A stretch of DNA of 64,000 nt, taken from NCBI GenBank assembly GCA_032622095.1, contig CP136061.1:86402324-86466323 (forward strand). The letters are read 5' to 3'. This document shows, piece after piece, positions 34,078-46,000 of the stretch; within the stretch, counting starts at the first letter, position 1, and the number at the start of each line of letters is the position of its first letter. The stretch comes from Siphonodentalium dalli. Its lineage: Eukaryota > Mollusca > Scaphopoda > Gadilida > Siphonodentaliidae. A program made the translations under genes and the position numbers. The notes under the pieces are model-generated. The model did no database searches, was not told the DNA's origin, and saw only the letters and a program-made list of their open reading frames with translations.

Positions 34078-35160
34078 ATGAATGGGTCATTTCTCAAAAT
34101 AAGATGACTTCAAATAGCTTTGGTAACCTTGTAAAGAGTTTACTTTACAAGTTTTTTTTTATCGAACTGGTCTGAACAAAGAAAAGAGCATACAACTAAA
34201 GGCAAATTGACCACATACTTCAGCATGAAGTCGTGTTTTCAAATGGAGAGTTACCTTACAAGAATTTAAAAATACAAATTCAGGAGAGTAATCACAAAAA
34301 TTAGAATTAGCGCACATAAACTGAAGATAGAAACTGCGAGATACTCAAAACAAACAAAAACGAAAGGAACTAAAAAAAATAACAGAACAGGCTAAAAATC
34401 TAAAATTGGCAAACGAGAAAATATGTTTGAATTGTGACGACAAACAAGTTGAGAATGAGGTTCATTTCACAATGGAATGTAAAAAATACACTGATCTTCG
34501 AAGACAGTTTCTGGATGAAATCTAAACAAAAATATAAACTTTAAAATCCTCAACAATCAGGAGAAATTCATCTGGCTATTCACCTCAGAAAATGAGTGCA
34601 TACTAAAATTACTAGGCCGATATTTGTGTAACTGCTTCTTGGAACGAGACGACAGTAAACCAACGCCAGAATAATATAATCTATCCAATCATGACATCGT
34701 ATATATACCGTAGTATGGTTACAGTTTACTGTCCATAATTATACACTTGCAGATTGTATAATACATACCTCTATGAACCTTTGTATACTATCCATATTCA
34801 TGTCAAGTAGTTACCCTGTCTACTGACTCCTAGCTATTAATAATCTTGCAATTATAGTTGGGACCTGACAACTCTCAACCTTTTGCAATTTGGAAGAAGT
34901 GATCGGAATGTAGACTTACAATATATTATATAGTTGATAAGTACCGTGCACTATTCAATTTCCAACATTTACATATTTAGACTTTTTAGAGTTAACAACC
35001 CTAGACAAATCAGTGTAACTACTTGACTGGATTACTATAACCAAGTTATATAATATGTTTTGTTTGTTTTGTTAAAATATACCACTTTATGTTCTAGTCA
35101 TACCTCTCGGGGTCCATTGTATGTAAATGCATGCATTTGGTTTCAATAAATCTATCTATT

Positions 35161-35480
35161 TATGTAACTATATTAGATTAGATTAGATTACATTTGATGA
35201 CAAGACAATTTACACGTGGAACATTTGAGACAGAAGAGTTTAACACTAATGTATAATGTAAATATCAGTTTTGAATAATAAATGAAGAGTTATGAGGCTG
35301 CAGAAAGGGGTCGAACTGTAAAATAAAATGAATGAGGCGGTCACTGATGAGAATCTATATTTATTCTACATTCAGAGACTATCCATCGACCATCTTCCAG
35401 TTTTAACATCCACGACAAATTTAATGATGATCCGACAAAAGATACGACCTGTAGCCCGTGCTAATAGATTGAATTTTGAA
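35161..35480. other. GATTA microsatellite and intergenic DNA
   Basis: 'tgtaactatattagattaga' at 35163 and the 'ttgatgacaa' that follows also occur at 42561-42597, directly left of the giant element. No gene is seen. Confidence 0.5.
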
Positions 35481-35885
35481 ATTCAAGATAATCATGCAAA
35501 GAGTAAATTCCAAGATAGCCGCTGGCGGTCATGCTTTTTGGCCGTACGACCCCAAAATGAGTCGTTCCCATATACATGTCAATGTCAACAGCCATGAGAA
35601 ATCTCATAAAGATCTGACCAAAGGTACGACCTGTAGCCTGTGCCAAAGGATTTAGTCATGTAAAGAGTAAAATACAAGATGGCTGCTGGCAGCCATGTTT
35701 TTTGGCCGAATGACCCCAAAATGACTCGTTCCCATCTACATGGTCAATGTCAACATTCATGACAAATTTCGTAAAGATCAGACCAATGGTACGAATTGTT
35801 GCCCGCGCCAAAATAAATTGTTGACGGACACACAGACACACACACGCGCGGACGACGGACACCAACCCATGGTAATAACTCAAAG
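35480..35885. repeat. dispersed tandem repeat (about 150-bp unit), copy 1
   Basis: Three degenerate units, each with 'aagat(a/g)gccgctgg', 'ggccg(a/t)a(c/t)gaccccaaaatga', 'cgttcccat.tacatg' and 'acctgtagcc(c/t)gtgc'. It ends in a CA-rich run ('cacacacacgcgcg') and 'caacccatggtaataactca'. The same family lies at 47960-48350 and, inverted, at 55840-56370. Confidence 0.75.
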
Positions 35886-36058
35886 TGAGTTGAGATAATA
35901 ATGGCATGAAACTGAAGTCCAGTTATTTTATGAGCAAGCATATCGTACGAAACAATGAATAGTTTTATACACAGCTATTTCTTCACATATACACTCTCTT
36001 CTCTTGGTAGGGGTGGTTGATATGTTCACATATATCACAATAACACGCTCAATCACTG

Positions 36059-36622
36059 GTGTGGATGCTTTTGTGTGTGGTCATATTGTCCAATAGCGTG
36101 AATGAATTCCCACAAACGTCCCAAAGATACGCTCTATCGTCATGGTGTAGGGCAGATCACTCTATCAATGTGGGCGATCGCCGGAGTGGTGTGGGGGAGA
36201 TCACTCAATCGATACGGTCGAATGTCGGAGTGGTGTGGGGGAGATCACTCTATCGATACGATCCATCGTCGGAGTGGTGTAGGGGAGATCACTCTATCAA
36301 TACAGGCGACCGTCTGAGTGTTGAAGGGGAGATCACTTCATCGATACGGTCGAGAGTGAGCTCGCTTTAATATGTCTCGTCACGTCGATTGATTGAGTGA
36401 TCGATTTATTGCATATACCGCACTGATACGGACGATCATCGAATCTAATCGGGTGGTCGTCAAAGTCCGTTCTCTTGTGTCTCCACAAGCTATACTTGAT
36501 TTAGTGAATGATTTCTCACATATATCGCACAGCTACGGCCGGGCGATCATCTTTATGAATCCTAATAAGTGTAGTTAATTTTTTGATCCAAAAAATGATT
36601 TCCCATTTTCAATATAGCATTG
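36059..36622 (-). pseudogene. decayed zinc fingers downstream of array 3
   Basis: Minus-strand remnants of fingers with lost frames, containing a 44-bp minisatellite at 36130-36360. The arrangement parallels 20410-21049. Confidence 0.65.
36130..36360. repeat. 44-bp minisatellite, five units
   Basis: 'gatcac' occurs at 36155, 36199, 36243, 36287 and 36331, exactly 44 bp apart. Consensus 'gggggagatcactctatcga' then 'tacggtcgatcgtcggagtg'. The second half is the reverse complement of the HSGDRPY linker codons. Confidence 0.9.
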
Positions 36623-37762
36623 TTACTTTTCCACATCGCCGGTGTGGATTCTCTTGTGTATCACCAGTGTGCTTGATGTACTGAATGATTTTTCACATAT
36701 ATCGCACTCATACGGTCGATCTCCGGTGTGGATTCTCCTGTGTGCATTCAAATGGCCCGACTCAGTGAATGATTTTTCACATATATCGCACTTATACGGT
36801 CGATCGCCTGTGTGAATTCTCTTGTGTGCAGTTAAGTTACCCGACTCAGTGAATGATTTTTCACAAATGCCGCACTGATATGGTCGCTCTCCAGTGTGAA
36901 TCTTTTTATGACTTTTTAAATTATTTAATCGACTGAATTCTTTCTTGCATATATCGCACTGATACGGTCGATCGCCGGTGTGAACTCTCGTGTGAGTGGT
37001 CAAATATCCTGCTGCGCTGAAAGCTTTCCCACAAATATCACATTGATATGGTCGATCGCCGGTGTGAACTCTCATATGTGTCGTCAGTTGGCGCGATGTA
37101 ATGAATGATTTTTCACATATATCACACTGATACGGTCGCTCTCCGGTGTGAATTTTTTTATGACCTTTTAAATCATAAGATCGAGTGAATGCTTTCTCGC
37201 ACGTATCGCACTGATACGGTCGTTCACCGGTGTGAATTCTCTTGTGTGCGATCAAATGTCCTGCGGCATTGAAACCTTTCTCACATATATCGCACTGATA
37301 TGGCCGACCGCCGGTGTGAAATCGCGTATGTATCGTCAATTGGCTCGATGTTGTGAATGATTTTTCACATATATCACACTGATACGGTCGCTCACCGGTG
37401 TGAATCCTTTTATGACTTTTTAAATCATATGATCGAGTGAATGCTTTCTCGCATATATCACATTGATACGGTCGATCTCCGGTATGAACTCTCATGTGCG
37501 TGTTCAAATGTCCTGACTCGAAGAAAGCTTTCCCACATATATTGCACTGATACGGTCGATCGCCGGTGTGAAATGTTTTATGTATCATCAATTTGCTCGA
37601 TGTGATGAATGATTGTTCACATATTTCACACTGATACGGTCGATCACTAGACTGAACTCGCTTATGTGTTGTCAGGTTGCCGGATTCCATGAATGCTTTT
37701 CCAAATATATGACATATATCGCACTCATATGACCGACCATGAATCCATTTGTGTGCAGTCAA
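36623..37762 (-). CDS. C2H2 zinc-finger array 3 (13 fingers)
   Basis: A 379-codon frame with 12 canonical C2H2 fingers and one degenerate first finger (insertion between cysteines, last His replaced by Gln). Linkers are HTG(D/E)RPYQCDIC. Paralogous to array 2, sharing finger types such as ITSSKL, (N/S)AAG.L, TRSYDLK and TESGNL. The frame ends IHTGDVEK followed by TAA in the last linker. Remnant fingers on both sides and shared flanks with array 2 mark it as part of a segmental duplication. It probably encodes or encoded a nuclear DNA-binding protein. No effector domain and no clear initiator exon are visible, so it may be a single exon or a remnant. Confidence 0.8.
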   Translation of the reverse strand: MTAHKWIHGRSYECDICHIFGKAFMESGNLTTHKRVQSSDRPYQCEICEQSFITSSKLMIHKTFHTGDRPYQCNICGKAFFESGHLNTHMRVHTGDRPYQCDICEKAFTRSYDLKSHKRIHTGERPYQCDICEKSFTTSSQLTIHTRFHTGGRPYQCDICEKGFNAAGHLIAHKRIHTGERPYQCDTCEKAFTRSYDLKGHKKIHTGERPYQCDICEKSFITSRQLTTHMRVHTGDRPYQCDICGKAFSAAGYLTTHTRVHTGDRPYQCDICKKEFSRLNNLKSHKKIHTGERPYQCGICEKSFTESGNLTAHKRIHTGDRPYKCDICEKSFTESGHLNAHRRIHTGDRPYECDICEKSFSTSSTLVIHKRIHTGDVEK

Positions 37763-37960
37763 AGTGTTTGATCCAATGAATCAATTTCCACAGATATCGC
37801 ATTGGTACGGGCGATCGCGGTTGTTGGTTGTCATGATTTCTCACAAAACTGCAGTTCATTGCCAAGTGAAATTGCCTTTGTTTTGTCAGATTACTTGATC
37901 GCTTAAATCCTTTCCCATGTATATCACACTCGTATAGCTGCTCATCTGTGAGAATAGTTT
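37763..37960 (-). pseudogene. decayed zinc fingers upstream of array 3
   Basis: Fragments like 'ccacagatatcgcattggtacg' and 'cccatgtatatcacactcgta' preserve CxxC outlines on the minus strand, frame lost. Confidence 0.6.
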
Positions 37961-38676
37961 CTCAACTTTAATAAGTGAATAACATTGTAAACAAGAATAT
38001 TCACCACAGTGAGTGATAACTTGTACACATTAGCTCATTATATTAAAATATTGCCAATCGAAGCGAGAAAATCCACAACGGCCACCATTTTAGTAATTAA
38101 AATTATCTCTGATAGGAACCGGAAGCGGAACAAACGGTTGAACTCAATCGAGACGGTGCTCACTATCACCAAATATATTTTGCTTTTATCCAGTAAGCTC
38201 AATATTCTGAAGAGAAATAAAAAAATTTCATCCTTAATACGTGTGATAATTTATCAAAAGACACGATTTACGGAACATTTCGTTCTGGAATTTAATGATG
38301 CCGCCATTTTACATTACCATCTTTTGCAGACGTCACGCATGCGCAAACTGTACAATTTAATACTTTACAATTTCGAGGAAGTATTTGTCTAATAAAACAC
38401 GATGAAATAACTAAATACATTTCCTATTGTATGAAAATCCGAGTTCTGTAACAGAATAAGTTAAGAGCTACCAACGGAACACAGAAATTTCATTCTAGCG
38501 GCCGTATAATTGACGTTATTCGTTGCGCCAGGTGACCGGGCACAAACCCCAGTACTTTATGATCCTTTATAACGACACTGTGCTGAACATAGAAGGATAC
38601 GCACTGCGTTCATGACTGAACTAGTGTATGTCCGGATCACAATGTATATAATCTACACGCGAATTACTTGTTTAAG
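37961..38676. other. flank of array 3, no supported gene
   Basis: One 127-codon plus-strand frame (38009-38392) is rich in Lys, Ile and Thr and looks like chance. The end (38640-38676) matches 22430-22475 and continues at 42338 after the element described next. Confidence 0.45.
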
Positions 38677-38709
38677 GACTTTGCTAACCCAATTTTCCCC
38701 AAATTTAAT

Positions 38710-39595
38710 AGAGTCCAAAATAAAGGTTTATGTTCACTTTTATTAGTAACCACAGTAACCAAACCCATGGATGCAACATTTTAAGAGGATAAATCATGGT
38801 AGATTATGTTAGAAATTCAAAATGTGGAATTTATAGAAGTTTTTAAAATCAATTTTTTCGAACCCAAAATCAACAAACACAAAGTCCATTTCAAAGAAAG
38901 AAATATGGCAATGTGTACTGAACACTGAGGAGAATGATGAACAATAAAGATATACTCACATTTCTTTAGTTTCATTAAGATTTTTTGGCTTGGAAGCAGT
39001 TGTTTACACATGGTAGCTTTCATTGCTCAGAAAAGCTAATTGTGAACTGAATTTGATGGGTTAAGTTAATGTTCACTCAAGCCAGCTAAGATTATGCCAG
39101 CAGGTGCTTGAGCCAGGACAAGATTACAACCTCATTCAGGGTGATTGGCGACCTAGTTTCTGGGTTATGGGGTACCGTACCCAGAGATTGGAGATTACAC
39201 AGTTCATTTGTCAAGAGATTCACAACACACCACTGTCCACAGTTATTAACACTTAAATGTCACCTCACTTCAAGGGATGTCAGGCAAGTTACTCAAATAT
39301 TTGTAAACAATTGGTTCTTATTAATTTTATCAAAGAATGCTTGATAAATATGAATATTATTTTATTGTTCATCATCTTCACAGTGTTCAGTACACATTGC
39401 CATATTTTTTCTTTGATATGGACTTTGTGTTTGTTGATTTTGGGTTCGAAAAAATTGATTTTAAAAACCTCTATAAATTTCACATTTAGTATTTCTAACA
39501 TATTCCACCATGAATTATACTCTTAAAATGTTGCATTCATGGGTTTGGTTACTGTGATTACTAATAAAAGTGAACATACACCTTTATTTTGACTC
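38710..39595. mobile_element. foldback element with about 245-bp arms
   Basis: 38710-38960 is the reverse complement, with few differences, of 39350-39595. Shared text includes 'ccaaaataaaggtttatgtt', 'cccatggatgcaacatttta' and 'aatttttcgaacccaaaatc' with small changes. A spacer of about 390 bp lies between. Adjacent to the left TIR of the 3.66-kb element. No clear target duplication. Confidence 0.8.
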
Positions 39596-40440
39596 CATCT
39601 AGGTACAATACCTCCCCCGAGATGTCGCTCGTAAGCTGACTTCCAGTATTCTAAAAAAGGCATCCCGACCATGGAACCGGAGCGGGGTGTTGCAATCTAT
39701 GGAATCACATGCCACTCGATCTTTATAGATCTTTTTGGATTTCGCGCTAAAACGAAAGCCGAATAAATAAGCTATCATTTAGTGCTCAAATAAATAACCG
39801 GGATCAATTAGAGCCTGATAAAAGAATGTTTTCGAAAATTAGGCGGAAACAGTAATTGGGTTAAACAAAGTTCACGTGGATAAAAAGTAATATTTTAGAG
39901 AGAATAAAAATTATTTACCTGCTGCGCTCTCATCGGCCACGCGTTAGAATACGTGGTAAAATCTAATGGCGAACCAAATTTTATAGTGGCTATAAATAGA
40001 CAAACGAATATGACAAGGGTGATAATTCACTGAATAGTTCTCACTTACGCTTTAGATCAGATCTGAAGCATTGAAGCACGTTTTCGCGAACGGAACGCTT
40101 TTTACGAATCAAAAGCTATAATAAGAATATATTTCACTTGTTTATTTTGTGGTAGGTGAAGCTAAATATTGAATACGTATATTCTGAGTCCCATGGCCTT
40201 GTTCCCATTGTCTCCGACCCAACTTATCAATTGTTGTGATTACCGTTAGATCAGTTTCAGTTTCACACCTAAGTACCTGGTCAAAACAGCTGATCGCTAC
40301 AGGTGTTAGATTATATTTTATTTTGCAATAAACACGTTGAAAGTGTAATTTTACACAAAATAGTATAACATTATGTGAATATAAACTGTATGTATAACAT
40401 AAGTAAAAGTGGTTTATATATATTATACTGTGTGCATTCA

Positions 40441-40583
40441 AGCCTTGAAATCGTGTGCCTGTCATTTGCAGAATCAGGTCCCAAGAGGGTGAATTTGGTG
40501 ATGCTAACACGCTATGCTGATTAGCATCACTAAATTTGCCCTCTGGGGACCTCAGTCTGCAAATGACACACTATTTCAAGGCT
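40441..40583. repeat. hairpin repeat, about 63-bp arms
   Basis: 'agccttgaaatcgtgtgcc' and 'gtcatttgcag' on the left pair with 'ctgcaaatgacacacta' and 'tttcaaggct' on the right. The loop is about 14 bp. A diverged relative lies at 47105-47225. Confidence 0.8.
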
Positions 40584-40589
40584 CGGATG

Positions 40590-41630
40590 TATAATATATG
40601 CAATAATCTCATTGAAAGCTGTGATGTGTAAAGTATTGTAGTGACAGTCACAGGCATTCTAAACAGTTGTGGTAGAGCAAAGGGGTGGGTCTTTAGTGAA
40701 CCATCAGTCCCTATAACACAAACATTTATGGGGCTCTGAGTCTTGGTCAGGCAGGGTCTATAGTAAACTGAGCCTACCTTTAAATTAAAGTCTTCATCAT
40801 GCATTTATTTGATACTGTACTCATGCTAAACGGAACACATTCCATAATTGAGTGATATCATATTATATATTTTTGCAACAATTGAGGACCTTACAATTAG
40901 CCAACATAAACACTACCTCAATAAAACTAAGCCGATTTAATCCCTTCTAATTAATGGGGCCGACTTCGCGTAGGGACGTCTTCAATGGGCCCGACTCCGT
41001 GAGGGGCCGACTTCTCCAGACACGACCCACTTACCTTACTATAAATGGACTTCTTGTACAAAGTGATGGAGAATAGATGCATTAAATTTCTATTTATTAA
41101 GATCTCAATCACTGTTTAGAAGGCCTGTGGTGACAGTACAGATTATTGAAAATCAGTTGGTTGTACTCACTGGACTGTCATACAGTGTATGACTGAATGC
41201 TAACAGGATAACATAATAACAAGCCCAATGCCCATTTATTTCCAATATACGGTGCTCAGAGGGACACAGTTTTTAGTTACCGTAATTATAAGGGAGAGGC
41301 AAGTTATACATTTTGAACTTGATATTCTTGGAGTTCTAAAGAAGTGAAAGGCAATATCAAATCAAGGACATTCGATAAAGTGAGCCGGATTGTCATTCAC
41401 ATAACTTAGCTGCAGCATGCTGTGTCATTCTATAGGCTGCTTTCCAGATACATGTATATATACATTCTGGCAAAATGTTGCAATTTTCTTCCTTTTTTCC
41501 ATGTTGTCCACCACTTGCCGCTCATGGCACATTCATTACTGACAATTAATTCCATCATATTTCAACAGAATATAACCTTAAGTAAGACAAGGACACAATA
41601 TTACCTAACTGAGTGAATCCTGGTGTGTTC
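40590..41630. other. interior of the 3.66-kb element, non-coding
   Basis: Nothing coding. Near 41095-41132 'actgtttagaaggcctgtg' matches one end of the 455-bp element at 41838-42292, a solo fragment. Confidence 0.45.
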
Positions 41631-41837
41631 TGTGTCATGGGTTCGACTTTGGAGCATTTCTCGAAATATGAATTTCTCATGTCTTAAAACTGAAATTTTT
41701 TCAAAGTCAATTTTTTTAACTTAGACCAATTCTAAGTAATGAAACTCAATCAAATGGTTATGTTTATGTTCTAAATTACTACAATACTCAACATATTTCA
41801 ACAAAATCTCAAATACAAAAAAGTTTGTTATGTTGCT

Positions 41838-42292
41838 CACAGGCCTTCTAAACAGTGATTGATAAATAATTAAAATAATTTTTTTATTAATATTTACATA
41901 TAAGAAGACACATGTATGCATTAAGCAGCCATTTTCCTCTCCATGCTACTGGCAACTGGTCATTTTACAGTATGCAAGTCATGTGTCCATTTCAACACTT
42001 AAAAGGAAATAGCTAACTGACCGCAGGAAGTGGTCACTGGGCATGACAACTGTCAACAATTTTAAATTCTTTGTTGATATAACTGGCCAGTACATTGTGT
42101 CCACTCACCACTTCCTGTCAACAATGGGAAGTGTTGAAATGGACACAGGACTTGTACACTGTAAAATGACCAGTTGCCAGTAGCATGGAGAGGAAAATGG
42201 CCGCTTGATGCATACCTGTGTCTTCTTATATGTAAATGTTAATAAAAAAAAATATTTTAATTATTTATCACTCACTGTTTGGAAGGCCTGTG
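41838..42292. mobile_element. 455-bp inverted-repeat element, hAT-like target duplication
   Basis: Begins CACAGGCCTTCTAAACAGTG and ends with its complement. The arms pair over about 165 bp. TGTTGCT flanks both sides (41831-41837, 42293-42299), a 7-bp perfect or 8-bp one-mismatch duplication. The site is unoccupied near 3006-3012. The duplication length suggests hAT, but the ends are not a textbook hAT terminus. Confidence 0.75.
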
Positions 42293-42337
42293 TGTTGCTA
42301 CTCCATCAAATTTGGGGGAAATTGGGTTAGCAAAGTC

Positions 42338-42601
42338 TTTAAGGTTGTGTGAATTATTTCTCGTGAAGCAACATAGTGATATAATCTACACGCGAATTAC
42401 TTGTTTAAGGTTGTGTGAATTATTTCTCGTAAAGCAACACATTGATATAATCGGTGATCTAACGAATAGTAAATTATAATGCTACTTTGCGGGAACAAAA
42501 TCAAGATGAGAAACAGAAATGAAAAGTTGGTCGCAACAAACAGGTAACATCGTAACACTGTGTAACTATATTAGATTAGATTAGATTTGATGACAATTTA
42601 A
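42338..42601. other. segmental-duplication flank and giant-element target
   Basis: Matches 22475-22620 up to 'acactgtgta', then 'actatattagattagattag', 'atttgatgaca' and TTAA at 42598-42601. A tandem duplication of 'ttgtgtgaattatttctcgt' with 'aagcaacaca' is present at 42345-42440. Confidence 0.6.
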
Positions 42602-42650
42602 AGTAACTGGTCCAGATTTTGTGGTTCTGCTTACTGGCAGCTGCCAGTAA
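42602..42650. repeat. left TIR and subterminal palindrome of the giant element
   Basis: The 15-bp TIR is followed at 42631-42650 by the perfect 20-bp palindrome TTACTGGCAGCTGCCAGTAA, whose arms resemble the TIR text AGTAACTGG. It could be a binding site or a hairpin; the role is inferred. Confidence 0.8.
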
Positions 42651-42749
42651 CAAGAGGTGCTAAAAATAGTACGCAGGTGTGCATCTATAAATAGATTCCA
42701 TTTTGGTGTTCCCCCAATTCCAGCGGATAGCACCAGCAGACTTAAAAAC

Positions 42750-43061
42750 ATGGCGTCGAACACAAAGAAAGCGAAGCGTTCACTTGGTTTTTTAAATGAA
42801 CCAGATGAATTAGCGTGCGAATGCACCAACACGTGCAACAGAAAGGGTGATCCAATGAGGAGAGGCATGTGCCCGTGCCTATCAAGCCAGAATTTTTGTA
42901 CCCCAAAGTGTACTTGTGGGTCAAAAAAAATGAAATGCCAGAACCGTCCTGAGAGGACGACATTTGCGTTGACCGATTCGACTGTCGCTGAGCCTGTGTC
43001 CACGGACTACCCATTGGACTACGACTCGGATAGCGACGATAGCGACGATGACCCACACGAG
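42750..43061 (+). CDS. ballast gene exon 1 (CXC-like Cys cluster)
   Basis: First ATG in an open frame that has no other ATG upstream. Encodes MASNTKKAKRSLGF, the nine-Cys cluster and the acidic tail. Ends GAG before donor GTGAGA at 43062. Confidence 0.85.
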
Positions 43062-46000
43062 GTGAGATAATATTTTTCCATAGTAAATAAATTATTGGTT
43101 ATTGTTTTATCTTGACTATTAAAAAAATAGTTCTTGCTTCCACTGAGACTCTGCATTCAATTTTCATCGTCATTGCCGCCCGATGATTGCGGACGCTGAG
43201 AAAAATTATTTAAATATGACAGTCCAAATTCAAGCTGGTCGTCAAATTCACAACCATATGTGATAAAATGGTTATTTATTTTGTGGGAACCATTATTTTG
43301 CCACTGACTTGGGGGGGGGGGGGGTGGTTGGAGCCATTACTGCATCAGGCACTATTCCTTCATTATTTGATAAATATTCTTGAAACTTGAAATTTGTATA
43401 ACTAAATGGCCTGCCCAATATGAATCTTGTGTACTGGTCTCAAGATGTGCCATTAAAGGGACACAAGGTACTTACAATGGGTGTAAAATGTGCAAAAAGT
43501 ATAAAAGTCTGTAAAAAACATCACCAAGAAGAAAATGGGAGAATTAGATTAACTTTGTTCTTATTAGCATTACTGATTCTCCTCCAATAACAATATTTAG
43601 CATTTTGAAACTACTGTTATGTTTACTTTTGTGACAAACAAAATTAGCGATTTGTCAACCCTCTTACTCTTCTTCATCTGTACGCCGTTTTCGGACAACC
43701 TCTATATATATGTAGAGTAAGCATATGTATTTACAGCTACAGTAAAATCAAATCAAAGGAGCATATGGCCAAAGGCCGTATGTTATGAGCATTAGTTCGG
43801 TTTAGAGTTCATCAGTAATGTATTATATCTGTGTAGTAGGTGCAAGGCGATCTGTATGGAATTGTAGATTTCCAACAAATAACCTGGGTATCATTACTAC
43901 TCTTGAGTGCCTAATAAACGTACAGGGTGGAATAATAGTACAGGTTGGAAAATGTCGCATAACTGAGTAATAGTACAGGGCGGAATAAACGTACAGACTG
44001 GAAATATTAGTACCATACATCCCAACAAAACGCACCATCTGACTGGTTTACTGATGCCATGTGACAGAAATAGTTTCGATGGATAGCCAGGTCTGTGAAT
44101 CTACAGTGTGCTGATCACTGTCAACAATCAGAGTTCATTTATCTATGAATAACACAATTTAAGATTGGTGAATTATTTCTGTTGGTTAATTTAATAAACG
44201 TACAGGACCAAATAACGATCGTACAGGTGGGAATTTTACCTCGATTTTAATAATCGTACATGTATGTTTATTAGGCACTCAAGAGTATCATATCAATTGG
44301 ACCATCAACGTTTATTAAATATAGATCGATGATTGGACTTTTATTGGAAATTCTACAATAACAGTAACTACTAATGTTTGTGTAAACACAATGCTTTTGA
44401 CATGCGAAATCTCATTTTGGACATTTGTTAACAACAAAGTCAATTTATTCTTTCATGAACTTGCTGATACTAAGTTGTTATATAGACTTCTATGTTATTT
44501 CACATGAACCCACTTCAATCTTCCATATCTGGAAATAATATTTTAGAAGCAAATGTTTAAAATACTTATAAATTTTCAGCTCTCAGTGGCCTTCTGTGAA
44601 GATGGGGTCGACACATTAGTGGATGTGGACTATTGTCCAGATATGTCAGAAATGAGTCTGCAATCGTTAGCTGAACAGACCGCTACTGCCAGTGTCGGTG
44701 ATCAGGTGAGAACTTATGAGAATTTCATGTTGTATCTACACAACACCTTGATTTATTACTTTCATGACTTGAGCTTTCTGAAATTTTGCAAAAACCCTGT
44801 GCCAATGCATTCTCTTATATATGAGAGCAACATGTATTTATCACATAATTTGGCCATAAAAGCAGTTTCATAATTATCGGTAATAGACACGTTTAATATC
44901 AGCGCGTGCGATGACGTCACGGCGTTCTTCAAATAACTTGCGATCGCTGTAGTTTATGATTGTTGTTTTTGATGAATATTGCGCGTTGCTTCGGGTTTAT
45001 TTGATCATGTGATAAAAGGTATCTCACACTCGTCCTATTTTATACGTAATTTATCAACCTCGTCCTCTAAATTCTATTTGAGCCTCGGTAAACCTCGGCT
45101 CAAATCGAATTTAGTGAACTCGGTTGATAAATTCCGTATAAACTAGAAACTCATGTGAGCTCCTCTATATAAGAGATAAAAGAGAATACATTGTCCTAAC
45201 AATATTGACCTTGATCATGTAACAATGTGCATTCTCTTATATATACATATGCGAGGCTCCATATGAGAGACTCTCATATACATGTATAAGAGAATGCACT
45301 GGCACCGCTCCCATTTTGAAAGGGTTAACAATTTATTCATTGGGGTCAAACTAAAATTTAATGTCAATTTATTATATAACACATTCTTAAAATACAACAT
45401 ATCTTATTCCTGAGGATGTAAGTACATGTAGAGATTTTGTTTTTACATGTATCAACAGATCTGATATTAGTCTGCCCAAATCAATCGCATATCTAAATCC
45501 AAATCATTTCCAATTGATATTTAAGCAATAATTTAAGTTTTTGCATTGAAAATGAACTAGTGACCTTCTTGACGATTACACACTGAGTATTCTGATCGCT
45601 TATTGGTTAAACCATCATCGCACCCATTTTGTCTACTGCAAAATCACTTCGTAAATATTTTTAAATATAGGAAAGAGGTTTTATGTTGCCATAAATGTGA
45701 CAGTATTCCCGATGGTAGTGAATAAATTCAATGAAATCATGTTTTCTTGAGATATTTCTTCTTTTTATTATAAGAAAACATTTGTGAAATATGAGAGTAT
45801 ACTTGTTGGCTTTAAAGATGGATTATCTCTTTAAATAGGTAACTTCCTGGGTATGAAATAAACGTACGAGTTGGAAATCCCTTCTCGGAAACGATTCTAT
45901 CAATTAATATGGGTATTATTTTTATATTATTATTATATTCAATTAATGGGACACTTCTTTGTTCTATAAATAGAACATTTAGATACAGACCTAAAGCTTG

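Larger units (their letters stand above)
30070..35160 (+). mobile_element. non-LTR retrotransposon with APE and RT, split by MITEs
   Basis: Plus-strand pieces read as endonuclease (VCSWNVGGLMNKTRN, ILLTETHSD, NIILCGDLNSRTSNNYDF, SVVDYTMVSQDF), linker (NKKWFDSDL, broken at the MITE, then HMRRTIIITANRLSQSP), and reverse transcriptase (PLFKSGDQTVPTNYRGI, EQGGFTKNAYTSDHMF, CFVDLKKAFDTV, GVKQGVNLSPTIFKIFIND, CLLYADDIVLTSTSAAGL, KYLGVLFS). A zinc knuckle CLNCDDKQVENEVHFTMEC follows at about 34430. The 3' end is near 35150, with 'aataaatctatctatttatg'. Frameshifts around 30160, 30680, 32605 and 33127 make it inactive. Both limits are approximate. Confidence 0.85.
38677..42337. mobile_element. 3.66-kb non-coding TIR element
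   Basis: Ends are inverted repeats of about 30 bp with one mismatch (GACTTTGCTAACCCAATTTT and complement). TTTAAG stands on both sides (38671-38676, 42338-42343). The unoccupied paralogue at 22470 reads 'cttgttgaaggttgtgtga', and a second unoccupied copy at 42400 reads 'cttgtttaaggttgtgtgaa'. With a TTAA duplication the right end would read AGACTTTGC inward and the left GGACTTTGC. No coding sequence; it contains nested inverted-repeat elements. Confidence 0.8.

Noticed and set aside
35328-35941. Open frames in the 150-bp dispersed repeat as genes
   Set aside because: Frames follow the repeat units and differ between copies; the same repeat is open in several frames elsewhere.
38009-38392. 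127-codon frame upstream of array 3
   Set aside because: Lys/Ile/Thr-rich without motifs; AT-rich chance frame.
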